In this document: piece by piece, positions 33,096-43,431 of the stretch
How the letters are laid out: each line of letters starts with the position of its first letter
Position numbering within the stretch: position 1 is the stretch's first letter
NCBI GenBank assembly: GCA_020436935.1
Contig: JAGQWX010000038.1
Location: 1 to 48,200, forward strand
Length of the DNA: 48,200 nucleotides
Direction of reading: 5' to 3'
DNA from: Saprospiraceae bacterium
GTDB taxonomy: Bacteria > Bacteroidota > Bacteroidia > Chitinophagales > Saprospiraceae
The notes under the pieces: model-generated
What the model saw: only the letters and a program-made list of their open reading frames with translations
What the model was told of the DNA's origin: nothing
Database searches by the model: none
Made by a program: the position numbers and the translations under genes

Positions 33096-34061
33096 ATGAA
33101 AGCAATCTGTCGAGACAATTATGGAGGACCTGAAATCATAGAAATTCGCGAAGTAGAAAAACCTCAACCCAAAGAGAAAGAAATTCTAGTTCGCGTGTAT
33201 GCCACAACGGTCAATCGCACCGACGAAGGAGTACTCCTGGGCAAGCCAAAAATATTCAGACTCTTTACCGGAATCTCAACACCGAGACATGCTACTTTGG
33301 GCACCGACTTTGCAGGCATCATTGAAGCCGTCGGTTCAGAGGTCACCAGATATAAGGTCGGTGACAGGGTATGGGGTTTCAGCGACAGCGGACACCCTAC
33401 ACAGGCTGAGTACACATGCTTTCCTGAAAAGGGAAACCTGGCAAAAATCCCTGATGACTGGGACTACACATCCATTGTAGCCTTCGCAGAAGGGGCCCAC
33501 TATGCCAGAAACTTCCTAAATAAAGTCGATTTTAAATCAGCAGAAAAAATATTGGTATATGGAGCTACAGGAGCCATCGGTTCGGCGATGGTCCAAATGC
33601 TCAAATACGAAGGCATTCCTTTTGACGCGGTATGCGCTGGAAAAGATGTTGCCTTGATCAAATCCCTTGGCGCGGATAAAGTCATCGACTACCAAACAGC
33701 AGATTTCACCTCAGAAGGCAAAAAATACAATTTTGTGTTCGACGCTGTTGGTAAGAGCAATTTCGGTACATGCAAAAAAGTACTCAAAGACAAGGGTGTT
33801 TACATATCTTCAGAACTTGGACCAGGTAATGAAAATCTTTATCTGCCGATAACCACCATGTTTTCAAACCAAAAGGTCTCCTTCCCATTCCCTGTGGACG
33901 TGTCCAGAAGCCTTGCCTATGTTTTGGAAATGATCAATGCTGGGGCATTCATGCCCGTAATAGAGAAAATCTACCCATATACAGAAGCGGTTGCAGCTTA
34001 CAAACACATGCTGAGCCAACAGAAAGTGGGCAACGTGGTATTGGATTTTTCCAGAGGATAG
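33096..34061 (+). CDS. Zinc-independent medium-chain dehydrogenase/quinone oxidoreductase
   Basis: 321 residues, usual MDR length. The GroES-like half contains EILVRVYATTVNRTDEGVLL and LGTDFAGIIEAVGSEVTRYK near residue 70 (GxDFAG--E-VG motif). The Rossmann half has YGATGAIGSAMVQMLKYEG near 156 and FVFDAVGKSNFG near 215. There is no catalytic-zinc Cys/His set, which places it with quinone oxidoreductase-like enzymes that reduce small carbonyl or quinone compounds with NAD(P)H. The ATG at 33096 begins with the conserved MKAICRDNYGGPE; the upstream codons from 33057 fall in the direct repeat and are unlikely to be translated. Confidence 0.88.
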   Translation: MKAICRDNYGGPEIIEIREVEKPQPKEKEILVRVYATTVNRTDEGVLLGKPKIFRLFTGISTPRHATLGTDFAGIIEAVGSEVTRYKVGDRVWGFSDSGHPTQAEYTCFPEKGNLAKIPDDWDYTSIVAFAEGAHYARNFLNKVDFKSAEKILVYGATGAIGSAMVQMLKYEGIPFDAVCAGKDVALIKSLGADKVIDYQTADFTSEGKKYNFVFDAVGKSNFGTCKKVLKDKGVYISSELGPGNENLYLPITTMFSNQKVSFPFPVDVSRSLAYVLEMINAGAFMPVIEKIYPYTEAVAAYKHMLSQQKVGNVVLDFSRG

Positions 34062-34079
34062 TAAGACCGATCAGCGGTT

Positions 34080-34508
34080 TTAAAAATCGACTTCCCTCAT
34101 CGTATGGTGAGACAACATTTCAAAAAGTTTTTTCTTTTTGCGATAAACTCTTTGATACCAAAGTGTATAATGCTGGCGACCGCCTTTACTTTCTTTTTCA
34201 ACAAACAGCTTACCATAAACAATAAAGATGTCAGGCTTGTGCAGATCTATATGTATTGAATCATGTTGCCTTTGCAAATAGGTAACTTCAACATTTTTTG
34301 CATTTGCGATCCACTCCTTTTTGCCGTCAATAAGGCCTGTGCCGTGATAAAAAACAAAATCATCGGCAAATGCTTTCTCCAAAAAATCTATATCTCTTTC
34401 AATTACAGCATTGTCTACTTCCTGATTAAAAAAAATTAAATTTTTATGGGCAGTCTGGCCGCAAACCACTAGTGCTGGAAAGAGCATGATGAGGAAAATA
34501 TGCTTCAC
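34080..34508 (-). CDS. Secreted NTF2-like (DUF4440-type) protein
   Basis: 142 residues: a signal peptide (IFLIMLFPALVVCG, possibly a lipoprotein-type Cys) then a single SnoaL/DUF4440-like cone: helix NQEVDNAVIERDIDFLEKAF, ADDFVFYHGTGLIDGKKEW, and strands FIVYGKLFVEKES and HYTLWYQRVYRKKKKLFEML. Such small NTF2-like proteins are enzymes or ligand binders of unknown substrate. Convergent with the dehydrogenase gene, 18 bases apart. Confidence 0.78.
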   Translation of the reverse strand: MKHIFLIMLFPALVVCGQTAHKNLIFFNQEVDNAVIERDIDFLEKAFADDFVFYHGTGLIDGKKEWIANAKNVEVTYLQRQHDSIHIDLHKPDIFIVYGKLFVEKESKGGRQHYTLWYQRVYRKKKKLFEMLSHHTMREVDF

Positions 34509-34654
34509 AATTTCAATTTGTTTTAATTCTAAATGTTATTGAAGTTCTGTTCAAACCTAGCAAAATAAACAGTACATATTTCATTAAAATCATTTTCTTT
34601 CTACGATAACAGGAAATTTTTCATTTTCGGCGCCACAAACAAAATCAAAAAATT

Positions 34655-35075
34655 CAATCCCGAAGGGATGATATGATTGCCCCAGGAACATGCTACATCC
34701 ATCAGCAATAACCAAAGTCCACAATGCCACAACGCATATTTAATGGCCAAACACTACACCAAGGCATGGTCTTTGGATGTCATCCCTTCGGGATTTTCAT
34801 ATTTCCTTCATTATTATTTTCTATAATCATTGCATCCCTTCAGGTTTATAGCTTTTTTCTTCGGAATCAGATAGAGCAATAATGGCAATGCCTATATATT
34901 CCATAGGGATACTAAGATTATAGCACCTCAATCAAAACCAAAATCCCAACCCTGAAAGGGTGTTATGATTATAGCAGACGAAATGTAAGTCAAAGCCAAT
35001 CCCGAAGGGATAATATTATTATAGCAGCACCAACAAAATTAAGAAAGCCAATCCCGAAGGGATGACATGATAATA
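34655..35075. repeat. Cluster of CCCGAAGGG palindromic repeats
   Basis: Imperfect units of consensus AATCCCGAAGGGATGATATG followed by ATTATAGCA. Plus-strand units lie at about 34655, 34941 (a CCCTGAAAGGG variant), 34997 and 35049; reversed units lie at about 34780 and 34820, and a weak one near 34902. Spacing is irregular and no spacers are conserved, so this is not a CRISPR array. It fills most of the gene-free region before the giant gene. Confidence 0.75.
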
Positions 35076-35174
35076 CCGTCCCCCTATATGATTTCCTATA
35101 TTTTTCTCGTCTGTTGGAATTGAGTATCACCCCCTGCCTTCCATTTAAGAAATTTGAAAGGTAAACTTCAAAGC

Positions 35175-38100
35175 ATGATTTCCCCAACGTCAAAACATAA
35201 AAACATATCCTTCTGGATGTTTTCCCTCCTAACATTGCTCACCATCGAGGCCTTCGCTCAGCGGCCATTGGAGGTCATCATCAATTTTTACCCGCCATAT
35301 CCAAGAGAATTCGCAGCCTATTACAACAATCCGCAAGACTATTCCATCAGTGTCATCAACTATACTGATGCCGACCAGGAAGTTTATTTTCTCGGCGAAC
35401 TCCATGGGCTGAGCAATGGCGTCCTCATCAGAACACTGCCTGGTTTTCGCATTGATGTGCCCATCACCATTCCTGCCAATGGCGTTGTCAACCTCACCGG
35501 TGATGAAATTGCATCATTTTACGGTGGTCTTACCATCCAGGATCTCGAAATCATAGGTATCCCACCCGACCAGCTCAACATCAACGGAGTCCTGCCTGAA
35601 GGCGAATACGAATGGTGTATAAACGCCTATGACTTCCAATCCGCCTTCCAACCCCTTTCTGTCGGATGTTCACAACCTTTTGCCATCCATTATGGTGACC
35701 AGCTGAATATCATCTCACCCTATGAAGGAGAGAACGTGATGAACGAAACCTTCAACATCCTGTGGAATCCGACCATGTCTGACCCCATCAAACGTGACCA
35801 ACTGGAATATGAAGTGAAAATCATTGACCTTACCGAATACCCAGACGCAGACCTTGACCTCTTATTTCTGGACGGCTCTGCCCAGCACATGCTCGAAATC
35901 GTCACAGACGACGAAAACTACATTTACAATGCAACAGGAACAGACCTTGAACTCACAGAAGGCCATGAATACGGGCTCCGCATTAGGGCTGTTGACCCAT
36001 TCAACGAGGTAGCTTTTGCCAACAATGGCTATTCTGAAATCAGAAGATTTACCTACAGAATGCCGGACGACACTTCCGAAGATGACACCCAGGATAATGT
36101 CACTGAATGTTATGAAAACTGCCATTACACCAACAATATTTCAACCAACTCTGCCTCCAATCCGGCCAGTATGTCCAAATGGCAAATCGGCTTTTTTGAG
36201 ATGGAAGACATCGACATCGAATCTCAAAATGGAAATACCCTTCAGGGCACAGCTTCCATCATGGTACCCTGGCTCAATGACATGAAAATTGCCGTTTTCT
36301 TCAATAACCTTCAGGTCAATTCGAATGGCCGGGTCTTCCAGGGGTTTGCAAAAGCCAGGGACGACAGCGGTGCAGAATACGACCTGGGTGATGTCTACAA
36401 TACGCTCTTTGTTGGCAGATCTGAATGCCCCTCAGCAACCCTTGCGGCCTTGTCTGATGATATTTCAACGGCAAGAAGCGTATTTAATATGGCCGCCGGA
36501 ATACCCGCCGGCCTTCCTTTGGGGCTCAACCAAAACCTGGAAGGCAGACAGTTTGTCCTGGGTATTGTGGATATGAAGTTTGAGCCCGATCGCGCATCCA
36601 TAGGCCTCATCAACATCCTAGATATGAGTACGCTGGCCGAAGATTTCTGGATCAGTATAGCCGGTAATGACGTGTGCCTGACTCCTGGTGGTATCGGGGG
36701 AGAATATGTACTTTACCAGGCATTCGAAAACCGGAAAGTGGGTTTCGGTAACCTCGACGTCAAAACCTTCGGAGGCCTTGGCGACAACCAGACGATCAAA
36801 GACCAGTACTGTTATATAGAAATGAACTGCGAAGGCATGAAATCCATGGCGATCCGCGGAGAAATTGGCTTCGATCGCTCGGTGATAGTTCCGGATGATG
36901 ATGGAGAAATCGGCAATGGGAAGGTAAAAGGGCGGTTTGAAATGACGCTCGACAAACGCAACGATCCTGCAACCAGCCTTTATGCCTACAACGATAATGC
37001 CGCCATGACAGGAACCCACCTCATGTTTGGCTTCGACATGGATGATTTCCAGATCACAGGATTGGATGGATGGACTTTCACTCCCGGCAACGGAAGCATG
37101 GACATGTCTGATCTTGAAAACCCTGTAGATATTGTCTTTCCCGAACAGTATGATGTCGAAGCCATTTATGGAGACGACGCCAATTTGATAACACTCTGGC
37201 GCGGCATGCACCTTGCAGAAGTAGAAATAAAAAGCCCAAAGGCCTTCCAAAACGGGGTCAGGCGTGGTGCTTTTGTACACAACTTTATTTTCGATCCAAG
37301 TCTTACGATGGATGCGGGCGTTGCAGGTTTGCTCGCCATAGGCGATGGCAATATGGAAGGATGGGGCTTTTCGATCGATACCTTTAAGCTCGAGATAGTT
37401 CAAAATACCTTCGTCAGTGGGGGTATGTATGGTGGCATCAATCCACCCATTACAGGAGATGTCGATTATCTCAATTACCGCGCCATCATCGACCGCAGTG
37501 AAACAGGTCAGTTTTCATTTCAGGCCATCGCCCTACCGGATTCCCTCATCTCTGTTCCCATTTCACTGGCAAAGGCGGCGCTTTGTCCCAACAGTTATGT
37601 TGAATTCACCACAGGGGGCGGACAGACCCAGGTCAGCACCTTCCTCAAAGGTCAGATGGTCATAGACGTATTGGAAAACATACCCGGAGACCTCGAATTG
37701 CCCGATGTCATCCCCGGATTCCAGATAAGGTTGGCAGACTTCCAGCTCAATTACAATTCTACCCAGGGATTTGTTACTGAAAGCATGGTCACCGATGGAA
37801 CAGGCAGTGCTTTTGCTTTCGGTGTAGAATTTCAGGATGGCACATGCGGAGACCTGTACAGCGGTCCGATTTTTGAGTTCGAAGGCTTTGAAGGCTATGA
37901 ATACGATGTTGATGACCTCGACAGATTGCTTCGTGAAGGACTTCCGAGGGACGCATCGCCCCAGGAAAATGTGGACAATTTTCCCATCTCCATCAACGAT
38001 ATAGCACTTGGTTTTTCAGGCAACCAGATCAGTATTGACTTTGACATAGATGTAAGCCTCAGTACCGATATGGCTGATTTTATGATTGGGACAAGGCTCA

Positions 38101-41100
38101 ATTTTCTGAGTAATCTCAATACCAACGCAAAAGGCATAGACCGCTTTAAAATCACAGGAGTGCGCATAGAGTGTGGCAGGTTCGGTGGCAGTGACCCTGG
38201 GTCGACCATAGGATTTGATCCATTTACGATCGCAGGTGAAGTCTGTTTGATACAAAACGAAGACGGCAGCAAAGGTTTCACCGGCGCTGTAGATCTTGGG
38301 CTTGGGGTATTCAATATGTCCCTGATTGCAGGTTTTGGCAACTATGGTAGACCTGAAAACGGGCCCTATGGTTCAGAAAGATATTATGGCTGGTGGTATT
38401 TTGATGGCATGGCCAGATTGTGGCCCGGTTTGCCTTTGGTACCACCATTTACAATTGCGCACTTCAATGGTTTTGGGGGAGGCATCTATTGGAACGCTAC
38501 TGCCCCTTCTGTCACCATTTCTATGGAAGACATCATGACCAACGGCGACGCCACCACGGTGCCACCTCCCACGAATGAGAAACCAAGACCCAGGTATGGC
38601 AACCGCACGCTTGCGTTCAGGACGAGCTGGAATATCATAGCAGACCAGATTTTTATGGTAGATCCCTTTGTTTCGGGAACCTGGAACACAGAATATGGCC
38701 TGCAGTCCCTATCTTTTGGTGGTGACTTTTGGTCGATGGCTTTGACATACAGCATGCGCAATGATGCACGGATCTATGGGACTTCAGTAACACAACTTAC
38801 CTTCATGGACCAGGGAGATGCTCCAGATAAAGTGGCGCTGGTAGGTACCAATACGATCAAAGCCAACATCATTCCCGGGATTCTGTACGGTGCCGGCCAG
38901 GATCGAACCCTGATCAATTCCTCCTTCGCTATTGGAGATGAGGTTTTTTTCCCGGGTGAACCCAGCAATAGCGATGAAGACGAAATCTTCTGGTTCTTCA
39001 ACGCTGGAAATCCATACAATGATGACATGGGAGGTGTTGTTTTTGACCTACCTGGTTTCAACCTGACCAAAAGCAAAAAAGAAAACAGCAATCTTGGCAT
39101 TGATGTAAGTTTTTCTGCGATGATGTATGCCATGATCGGTCAAAATATCCCGGCATTTTTACCAGATCCCCCCGGAGAAGTAGCTGAACTCTTTGGTACG
39201 GTTTCGAATGATGAAGGCAGTTTTGACGGAGGATCAAAGGAGGATGAAAGGGATCCAACTACAGCAAGTACAGGTGCAGGATTTGTTATGGGATTTCATG
39301 CCGTGGCAAGTTGTGAAATTCATGCCATTTTTTACGCGGGTTTATCACTCTTCAGTGGCATGGACATGATGCTTGTAAATCTTGATGGCGCCTCATGTTA
39401 TACCAGCAATGGTGAGGTTACCAATCCCGGTGTCAATGGTTGGTACGGCACAGGCAGAGCTTACACTGGCCTAGAAGGGGCCATTGGGGTGAAAGGTAAA
39501 ATATTCGGTAAGGAAATAGACATCAAAGTCATAGAACTCATCGCAGCAATGATGCTCAGTGCCGGAGGGCCTGATCCTATGTGGTTGGATGGAAGGGCGG
39601 TACTTCAATACAATTTGCTCGGAGGAACCATTAAAGGGAGTACGCGTATGATGATCAGTGTTGGGGATAAATGTATTCCTCCAGTTACCAGTCCATTTGA
39701 CTTTCCCATTATAGCAGAATATTATCCCAACGAGGAAGAAAACCGCGATATCGATCCATTTGTCAGCCCAACGGTCAGTTTTACCGTACCCATCAACGAA
39801 ATCCTTTACATACCGGATGTCGAGGGTGTAACCCAACAAATTCGACCCAAACTGGTTGAAAGTGACTTCACTGTAGTTGCCGATTGCAACAACTGCTCCA
39901 GTGCAGAGCACGACAGCAGGTATGAGATCATAGCTGAAGATGGCAGAAGCGCCACTTACAATCCGGTAAATGCTCTCGCTGGCCTGGATGGCGATGACCG
40001 CAAAAAACAATACAGAATGAAAATCAAAGTTACTGCCGAAGAATACAAAAACGGTGCCTGGAAGGATGTAAAAATAAATGGTGAAAAATGGGAGGAAGGT
40101 TTTGATTTCACTTTCAAAACAACGGCTCTTCCAGCTCAAATTCCTTCCTCTGAGGTAGGAAAAACCAAGCCTTCCGAAGGCCAGAAATTTTATCTTCAGG
40201 GCGAACACGTCGGAAACCACTACATCCACACGAGGTCAAATATGGAAGGCAGTTATTATTATGAAACGGGCTATGATGGCAAAGAATACGAATATTTTGC
40301 AGTATACAAAGATCAATACGGTGAGGAAGAACATCGCATGTCGGTAAATTATTCGGCGGACACCAAAAAGTTGAAGTGGGACAAGCCCAACCTCGAAAAC
40401 AATAAAAAATACATTGTCCAGCTGGTAAGAAAACAAGTAGTGTCCCTTTTACCCGGAAGTTCCGTGCTGGAGCGTAAAGTCATCATCAGCCAGCGTTTAT
40501 TAGACACCTTATCCACCGACTTTGAATATGAAGTAGAACCGGAATTGCCTGAATTGTCTGCCCTCACAGCAGTAAGTCCCGGCGAAACATTGTTGTATGC
40601 TTTTGAGTTTGAAACCAGCAGATACAATACACTACTGGAAAAAATGGAGAACGTAGCATTTAACTACGAAGAGAAAAATGGTTTTCAAAGGCTTAACTTT
40701 ACAGAATTTGAAGGCTTTGACATTTTTGACATCGACGGCGACATTGACAGCGACCCGCTATATACTTCTCCCTCCAGGGTCAACATCACTGATCCGTTTA
40801 CATCGTCTTTCCATGAGAGCCTTTCAAAGCCCCTACTTGGCGACTTTGCTACCATCTACAATGCACAATACGAAGGAGAATGGACGGGAGTCGAGTCAGA
40901 TCCGGTAGACCTTACAGGTGGAGGGGAGATCGTTCTCGGTGGAGGTGGATTTACCATTTATGGCGCACAAAGTTCTACAGGAGGCACCAATCAGACAAGT
41001 TCTCAGGGAAGTGCTACATTATCAGGCCAAGGATCAAGCGAAAGGGTCCCGGTAAATTATCCATTACTGCCGAGAGTAAACTATGCATGGTACGATGCCG

Positions 41101-41579
41101 AAGAGGTAAGTCAAAATCTGAATGAGCACGCCATCAGAGCCACCATTTTGGACACAGAGGATGAAGACGATATATTTCTGGGATCTTCAGGAGGAAGTTT
41201 TGGAGGCGCCATCGCCAGCAGCACACCTGTCGTAGATTATTACAATGATTTCTCCATCAAATACTACGTTCTCGAAGATGTATTGCATGATGCAGAAGAA
41301 TATGCAGACTTTGGAGAGGAATGGGTAGACATTACAAGAACAGGAAATTACAATACCGGCAGTGGTCTTGATTATGACCAGACACTTAGTACTACTGAAG
41401 TCAATAATTTAGTAAGAGATCTTGAAGGAATTACGGAAGCCATCCAGAACAGCAGGCTGATTACCGGGCCTGGTTCCGGAGGCTTCTCGAATTCGGTTCG
41501 TTTTAGGGCCAACAAATCTTATGAATCAGGTGAGACAGAGCGGGGCACAACCAAAAATGTCAATTTTGATATTCACTGA
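35175..41579 (+). CDS. Giant TANFOR-like secreted surface protein
   Basis: 2134 residues. Signal peptide (ISFWMFSLLTLLTIEAFAQ) followed by RPLEVIINFYPPYPREFAAY and TLPGFRIDVPITIPANG, the pattern I recall for TANFOR domains of very large Bacteroidota surface proteins. A fibronectin-like stretch near residue 175-300 (IISPYEGENVMNETFNILWN) follows. The long middle (about 330-1550) is rich in Gly, Asp and aromatic strands with repeated phrases such as FGGLGDNQTI and FDMDDFQITGLDGW. The C-terminal 600 residues include charged linkers and SGGGEIVLGGGGFTIYG-type Gly runs. No T9SS tail is seen, so it may be anchored through partners. The ATG at 35175 is chosen because the signal peptide starts there. 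Confidence 0.7.
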   Translation: MISPTSKHKNISFWMFSLLTLLTIEAFAQRPLEVIINFYPPYPREFAAYYNNPQDYSISVINYTDADQEVYFLGELHGLSNGVLIRTLPGFRIDVPITIPANGVVNLTGDEIASFYGGLTIQDLEIIGIPPDQLNINGVLPEGEYEWCINAYDFQSAFQPLSVGCSQPFAIHYGDQLNIISPYEGENVMNETFNILWNPTMSDPIKRDQLEYEVKIIDLTEYPDADLDLLFLDGSAQHMLEIVTDDENYIYNATGTDLELTEGHEYGLRIRAVDPFNEVAFANNGYSEIRRFTYRMPDDTSEDDTQDNVTECYENCHYTNNISTNSASNPASMSKWQIGFFEMEDIDIESQNGNTLQGTASIMVPWLNDMKIAVFFNNLQVNSNGRVFQGFAKARDDSGAEYDLGDVYNTLFVGRSECPSATLAALSDDISTARSVFNMAAGIPAGLPLGLNQNLEGRQFVLGIVDMKFEPDRASIGLINILDMSTLAEDFWISIAGNDVCLTPGGIGGEYVLYQAFENRKVGFGNLDVKTFGGLGDNQTIKDQYCYIEMNCEGMKSMAIRGEIGFDRSVIVPDDDGEIGNGKVKGRFEMTLDKRNDPATSLYAYNDNAAMTGTHLMFGFDMDDFQITGLDGWTFTPGNGSMDMSDLENPVDIVFPEQYDVEAIYGDDANLITLWRGMHLAEVEIKSPKAFQNGVRRGAFVHNFIFDPSLTMDAGVAGLLAIGDGNMEGWGFSIDTFKLEIVQNTFVSGGMYGGINPPITGDVDYLNYRAIIDRSETGQFSFQAIALPDSLISVPISLAKAALCPNSYVEFTTGGGQTQVSTFLKGQMVIDVLENIPGDLELPDVIPGFQIRLADFQLNYNSTQGFVTESMVTDGTGSAFAFGVEFQDGTCGDLYSGPIFEFEGFEGYEYDVDDLDRLLREGLPRDASPQENVDNFPISINDIALGFSGNQISIDFDIDVSLSTDMADFMIGTRLNFLSNLNTNAKGIDRFKITGVRIECGRFGGSDPGSTIGFDPFTIAGEVCLIQNEDGSKGFTGAVDLGLGVFNMSLIAGFGNYGRPENGPYGSERYYGWWYFDGMARLWPGLPLVPPFTIAHFNGFGGGIYWNATAPSVTISMEDIMTNGDATTVPPPTNEKPRPRYGNRTLAFRTSWNIIADQIFMVDPFVSGTWNTEYGLQSLSFGGDFWSMALTYSMRNDARIYGTSVTQLTFMDQGDAPDKVALVGTNTIKANIIPGILYGAGQDRTLINSSFAIGDEVFFPGEPSNSDEDEIFWFFNAGNPYNDDMGGVVFDLPGFNLTKSKKENSNLGIDVSFSAMMYAMIGQNIPAFLPDPPGEVAELFGTVSNDEGSFDGGSKEDERDPTTASTGAGFVMGFHAVASCEIHAIFYAGLSLFSGMDMMLVNLDGASCYTSNGEVTNPGVNGWYGTGRAYTGLEGAIGVKGKIFGKEIDIKVIELIAAMMLSAGGPDPMWLDGRAVLQYNLLGGTIKGSTRMMISVGDKCIPPVTSPFDFPIIAEYYPNEEENRDIDPFVSPTVSFTVPINEILYIPDVEGVTQQIRPKLVESDFTVVADCNNCSSAEHDSRYEIIAEDGRSATYNPVNALAGLDGDDRKKQYRMKIKVTAEEYKNGAWKDVKINGEKWEEGFDFTFKTTALPAQIPSSEVGKTKPSEGQKFYLQGEHVGNHYIHTRSNMEGSYYYETGYDGKEYEYFAVYKDQYGEEEHRMSVNYSADTKKLKWDKPNLENNKKYIVQLVRKQVVSLLPGSSVLERKVIISQRLLDTLSTDFEYEVEPELPELSALTAVSPGETLLYAFEFETSRYNTLLEKMENVAFNYEEKNGFQRLNFTEFEGFDIFDIDGDIDSDPLYTSPSRVNITDPFTSSFHESLSKPLLGDFATIYNAQYEGEWTGVESDPVDLTGGGEIVLGGGGFTIYGAQSSTGGTNQTSSQGSATLSGQGSSERVPVNYPLLPRVNYAWYDAEEVSQNLNEHAIRATILDTEDEDDIFLGSSGGSFGGAIASSTPVVDYYNDFSIKYYVLEDVLHDAEEYADFGEEWVDITRTGNYNTGSGLDYDQTLSTTEVNNLVRDLEGITEAIQNSRLITGPGSGGFSNSVRFRANKSYESGETERGTTKNVNFDIH

Positions 41580-41605
41580 ATCTCCTTTCCATAATTTTTG
41601 TCTGA

Positions 41606-43090
41606 TTATTCGGTTTTGTAAACGGGTATGGTTTGAGTAGTGGTAGAATTATTGAGCACCAAATAGTATAGTCCGGATGGCAATGCTGATAAATCCTCCT
41701 GGTCATTTATCAGACGCGAATTTTTGATCAGTCTTCCTTCATTATTGTAAATGGCCAGGCTGGTTGGAGCATTTGCAGGGTGATGGTTTTTCAACTTAAG
41801 GGGACCATTGGTTGGGTTTGGAAAAATGGTCCATTCATTCGATGGCACAGATTCCATTTCGATCGGGGTGGTGACAGCATCATATGCAATAACCGTTGTG
41901 AAAGCTCCAGTAATTGTTGTTGGAATGCTTTGACCCTCACCATTGATAAATGTGGCGTTGATTTCCACTGCACTTTCACCCGGCATCAAATCAAATACCT
42001 TATTGAGGATGAGGTGATGCGTCTTTGAATCAGGGTGTGTATTTTTCAACACCACAGTATGCTCCTGGACATCCTTTTCCTTTTTCAGAATAAGTTGAAC
42101 AACCAAACTGTCATTTCCCCTCAATTGGCTTTCACCAGTGAATGAAATCAAAGCCTTGCCAGGTGATGTTGCATTGATTTCACTTTTACCAACAAGCGTC
42201 TTTTTTTGATATTCCAATACCTCAATGTTCACATCCTGATGATGATGCAACTCTTCTGCAGTTTCATCAAGGATTTGTGCATAAAAGTAACCATAGACCG
42301 CATTGTTAGGATTACCCATAACTCCGCTGGTTTTTCTGGCAAAAAGTTCAATCTGATGCTCACCTGCCGGTAAGTCAAGAATCTCATAAAAGGCAAAATG
42401 TTCATACTGTTTCCTCCAGGGGTGATAGGTGCTTTGTTCACGCAAGACTTTGTTTTGGCCAATATTCTTTAGACCAAAAATAATGTTGCCATCTTCAAAA
42501 GCATAATTTCTTCCTACAAAGGTCAATAGCACTTTTGCCGACTTTTTAAGACTTATGCCAAATGTATCTACAGCAATTTGTGTCTCTGTCAACGGGAGAG
42601 GATATCCATTAACAGCCAATTGTGTAAGAACCGGTCCATCTGTGATTTCAGGAATGAATTCTATGACCATTCTTCCTTTTACAGTAATAAGACCTGTCCC
42701 ATTTTTATCTGTCCAGTTGTGCGCAAGCGCATAAAAAGTCCTTTTACCTGGTTCAACTTTATAAACCATTCTGTGTTTGAAATGGTGATCTGTCTGCACA
42801 TCATTGTTGCAAGTGGCAGAAGAGTTTCCATGGCCATTCGATAACCAGCCCTCGTAATAACTGGCAGCAAATACAATAGCGTCTCCTTTTGCAATATTGG
42901 CATTGCCTTCTATGTATACCACAACATATCCATCAGACGGAATTTCTACTTCTGCAGCTTTCATTTGAAAGGCCTTTTGGGTTCTGACATTTATGCTATC
43001 GTGTAAAAAATCAAATTCCCAGATTTTGTTTTGTGCCTGTAAAGTGAGCACTTCAAACATGATCAGAGCAATCAGATAAAACAATTTCAT
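41606..43090 (-). CDS. Secreted protein with T9SS C-terminal domain
   Basis: 494 residues. Signal peptide (LFYLIALIMFEVLTLQAQ); the middle contains beta-sandwich-like strands with repeated phrases on appearance and age of a hydrated object (FALAHNWTDKNGTGLITVKG, VLRNEN-like K/Q-rich strands) that I cannot assign. From about 418 a type A sorting domain: EWTIFPNPTNGPLKLKNHH, then SLAIYNNEGRLIKNSRLI and LPSGLYYLVLNN, ending QTIPVYKTE. Secreted by T9SS and probably attached to the cell surface. Its 3' end faces the giant gene with only 26 bases between the stops. Confidence 0.78.
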   Translation of the reverse strand: MKLFYLIALIMFEVLTLQAQNKIWEFDFLHDSINVRTQKAFQMKAAEVEIPSDGYVVVYIEGNANIAKGDAIVFAASYYEGWLSNGHGNSSATCNNDVQTDHHFKHRMVYKVEPGKRTFYALAHNWTDKNGTGLITVKGRMVIEFIPEITDGPVLTQLAVNGYPLPLTETQIAVDTFGISLKKSAKVLLTFVGRNYAFEDGNIIFGLKNIGQNKVLREQSTYHPWRKQYEHFAFYEILDLPAGEHQIELFARKTSGVMGNPNNAVYGYFYAQILDETAEELHHHQDVNIEVLEYQKKTLVGKSEINATSPGKALISFTGESQLRGNDSLVVQLILKKEKDVQEHTVVLKNTHPDSKTHHLILNKVFDLMPGESAVEINATFINGEGQSIPTTITGAFTTVIAYDAVTTPIEMESVPSNEWTIFPNPTNGPLKLKNHHPANAPTSLAIYNNEGRLIKNSRLINDQEDLSALPSGLYYLVLNNSTTTQTIPVYKTE

Positions 43091-43284
43091 ATTCTTTATA
43101 TTTTTTGGTTAAATCATTATGATGGGTCAAACATCTTTACTTTTTCAAACTGGAAAAAATTATAGCACTTGTGCCGTAGTTGATTTACATCTGAGGTGCA
43201 GGAAAATATAGTTGAAGTGTTTTGTGAGCCATTTTCCTTTCAGATGTGATGGGAGACTTTTATTATTGGGTTAAAGGAATTAGG

Positions 43285-43311
43285 TTGAAGCTTATGCTCC
43301 ATACGCTTCAA
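43285..43311. promoter_or_regulatory. Inverted repeat upstream of the globin gene
   Basis: TTGAAGC and GCTTCAA, 13 bases apart, about 120 bases before the globin ATG. It could be an operator or a chance palindrome. Confidence 0.25.
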
Positions 43312-43386
43312 AACGTCTTTTACCTACTTAAGTCTTGAAAAACGCCGCTTGAGAAAACATCAATTTTATCTGACAGCAATAGTCTT

Positions 43387-43394
43387 TACCTTTG
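43387..43394 (+). promoter_or_regulatory. Candidate -7 element TACCTTTG of the globin gene
   Basis: Matches the Bacteroidota -7 consensus TAnnTTTG, 37 bases before the globin start at 43432. The -33 element (TTTG-like) is weak, so the call rests on the -7 match. Confidence 0.35.
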
Positions 43395-43431
43395 AATCCG
43401 GATTATCGCATTTTCTATATCCATTAAAAAC

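Noticed and set aside
34655-35075. CRISPR-like array of short repeats
   Set aside because: Units occur in both orientations with irregular spacing, imperfect sequence and no unique spacers or cas genes.
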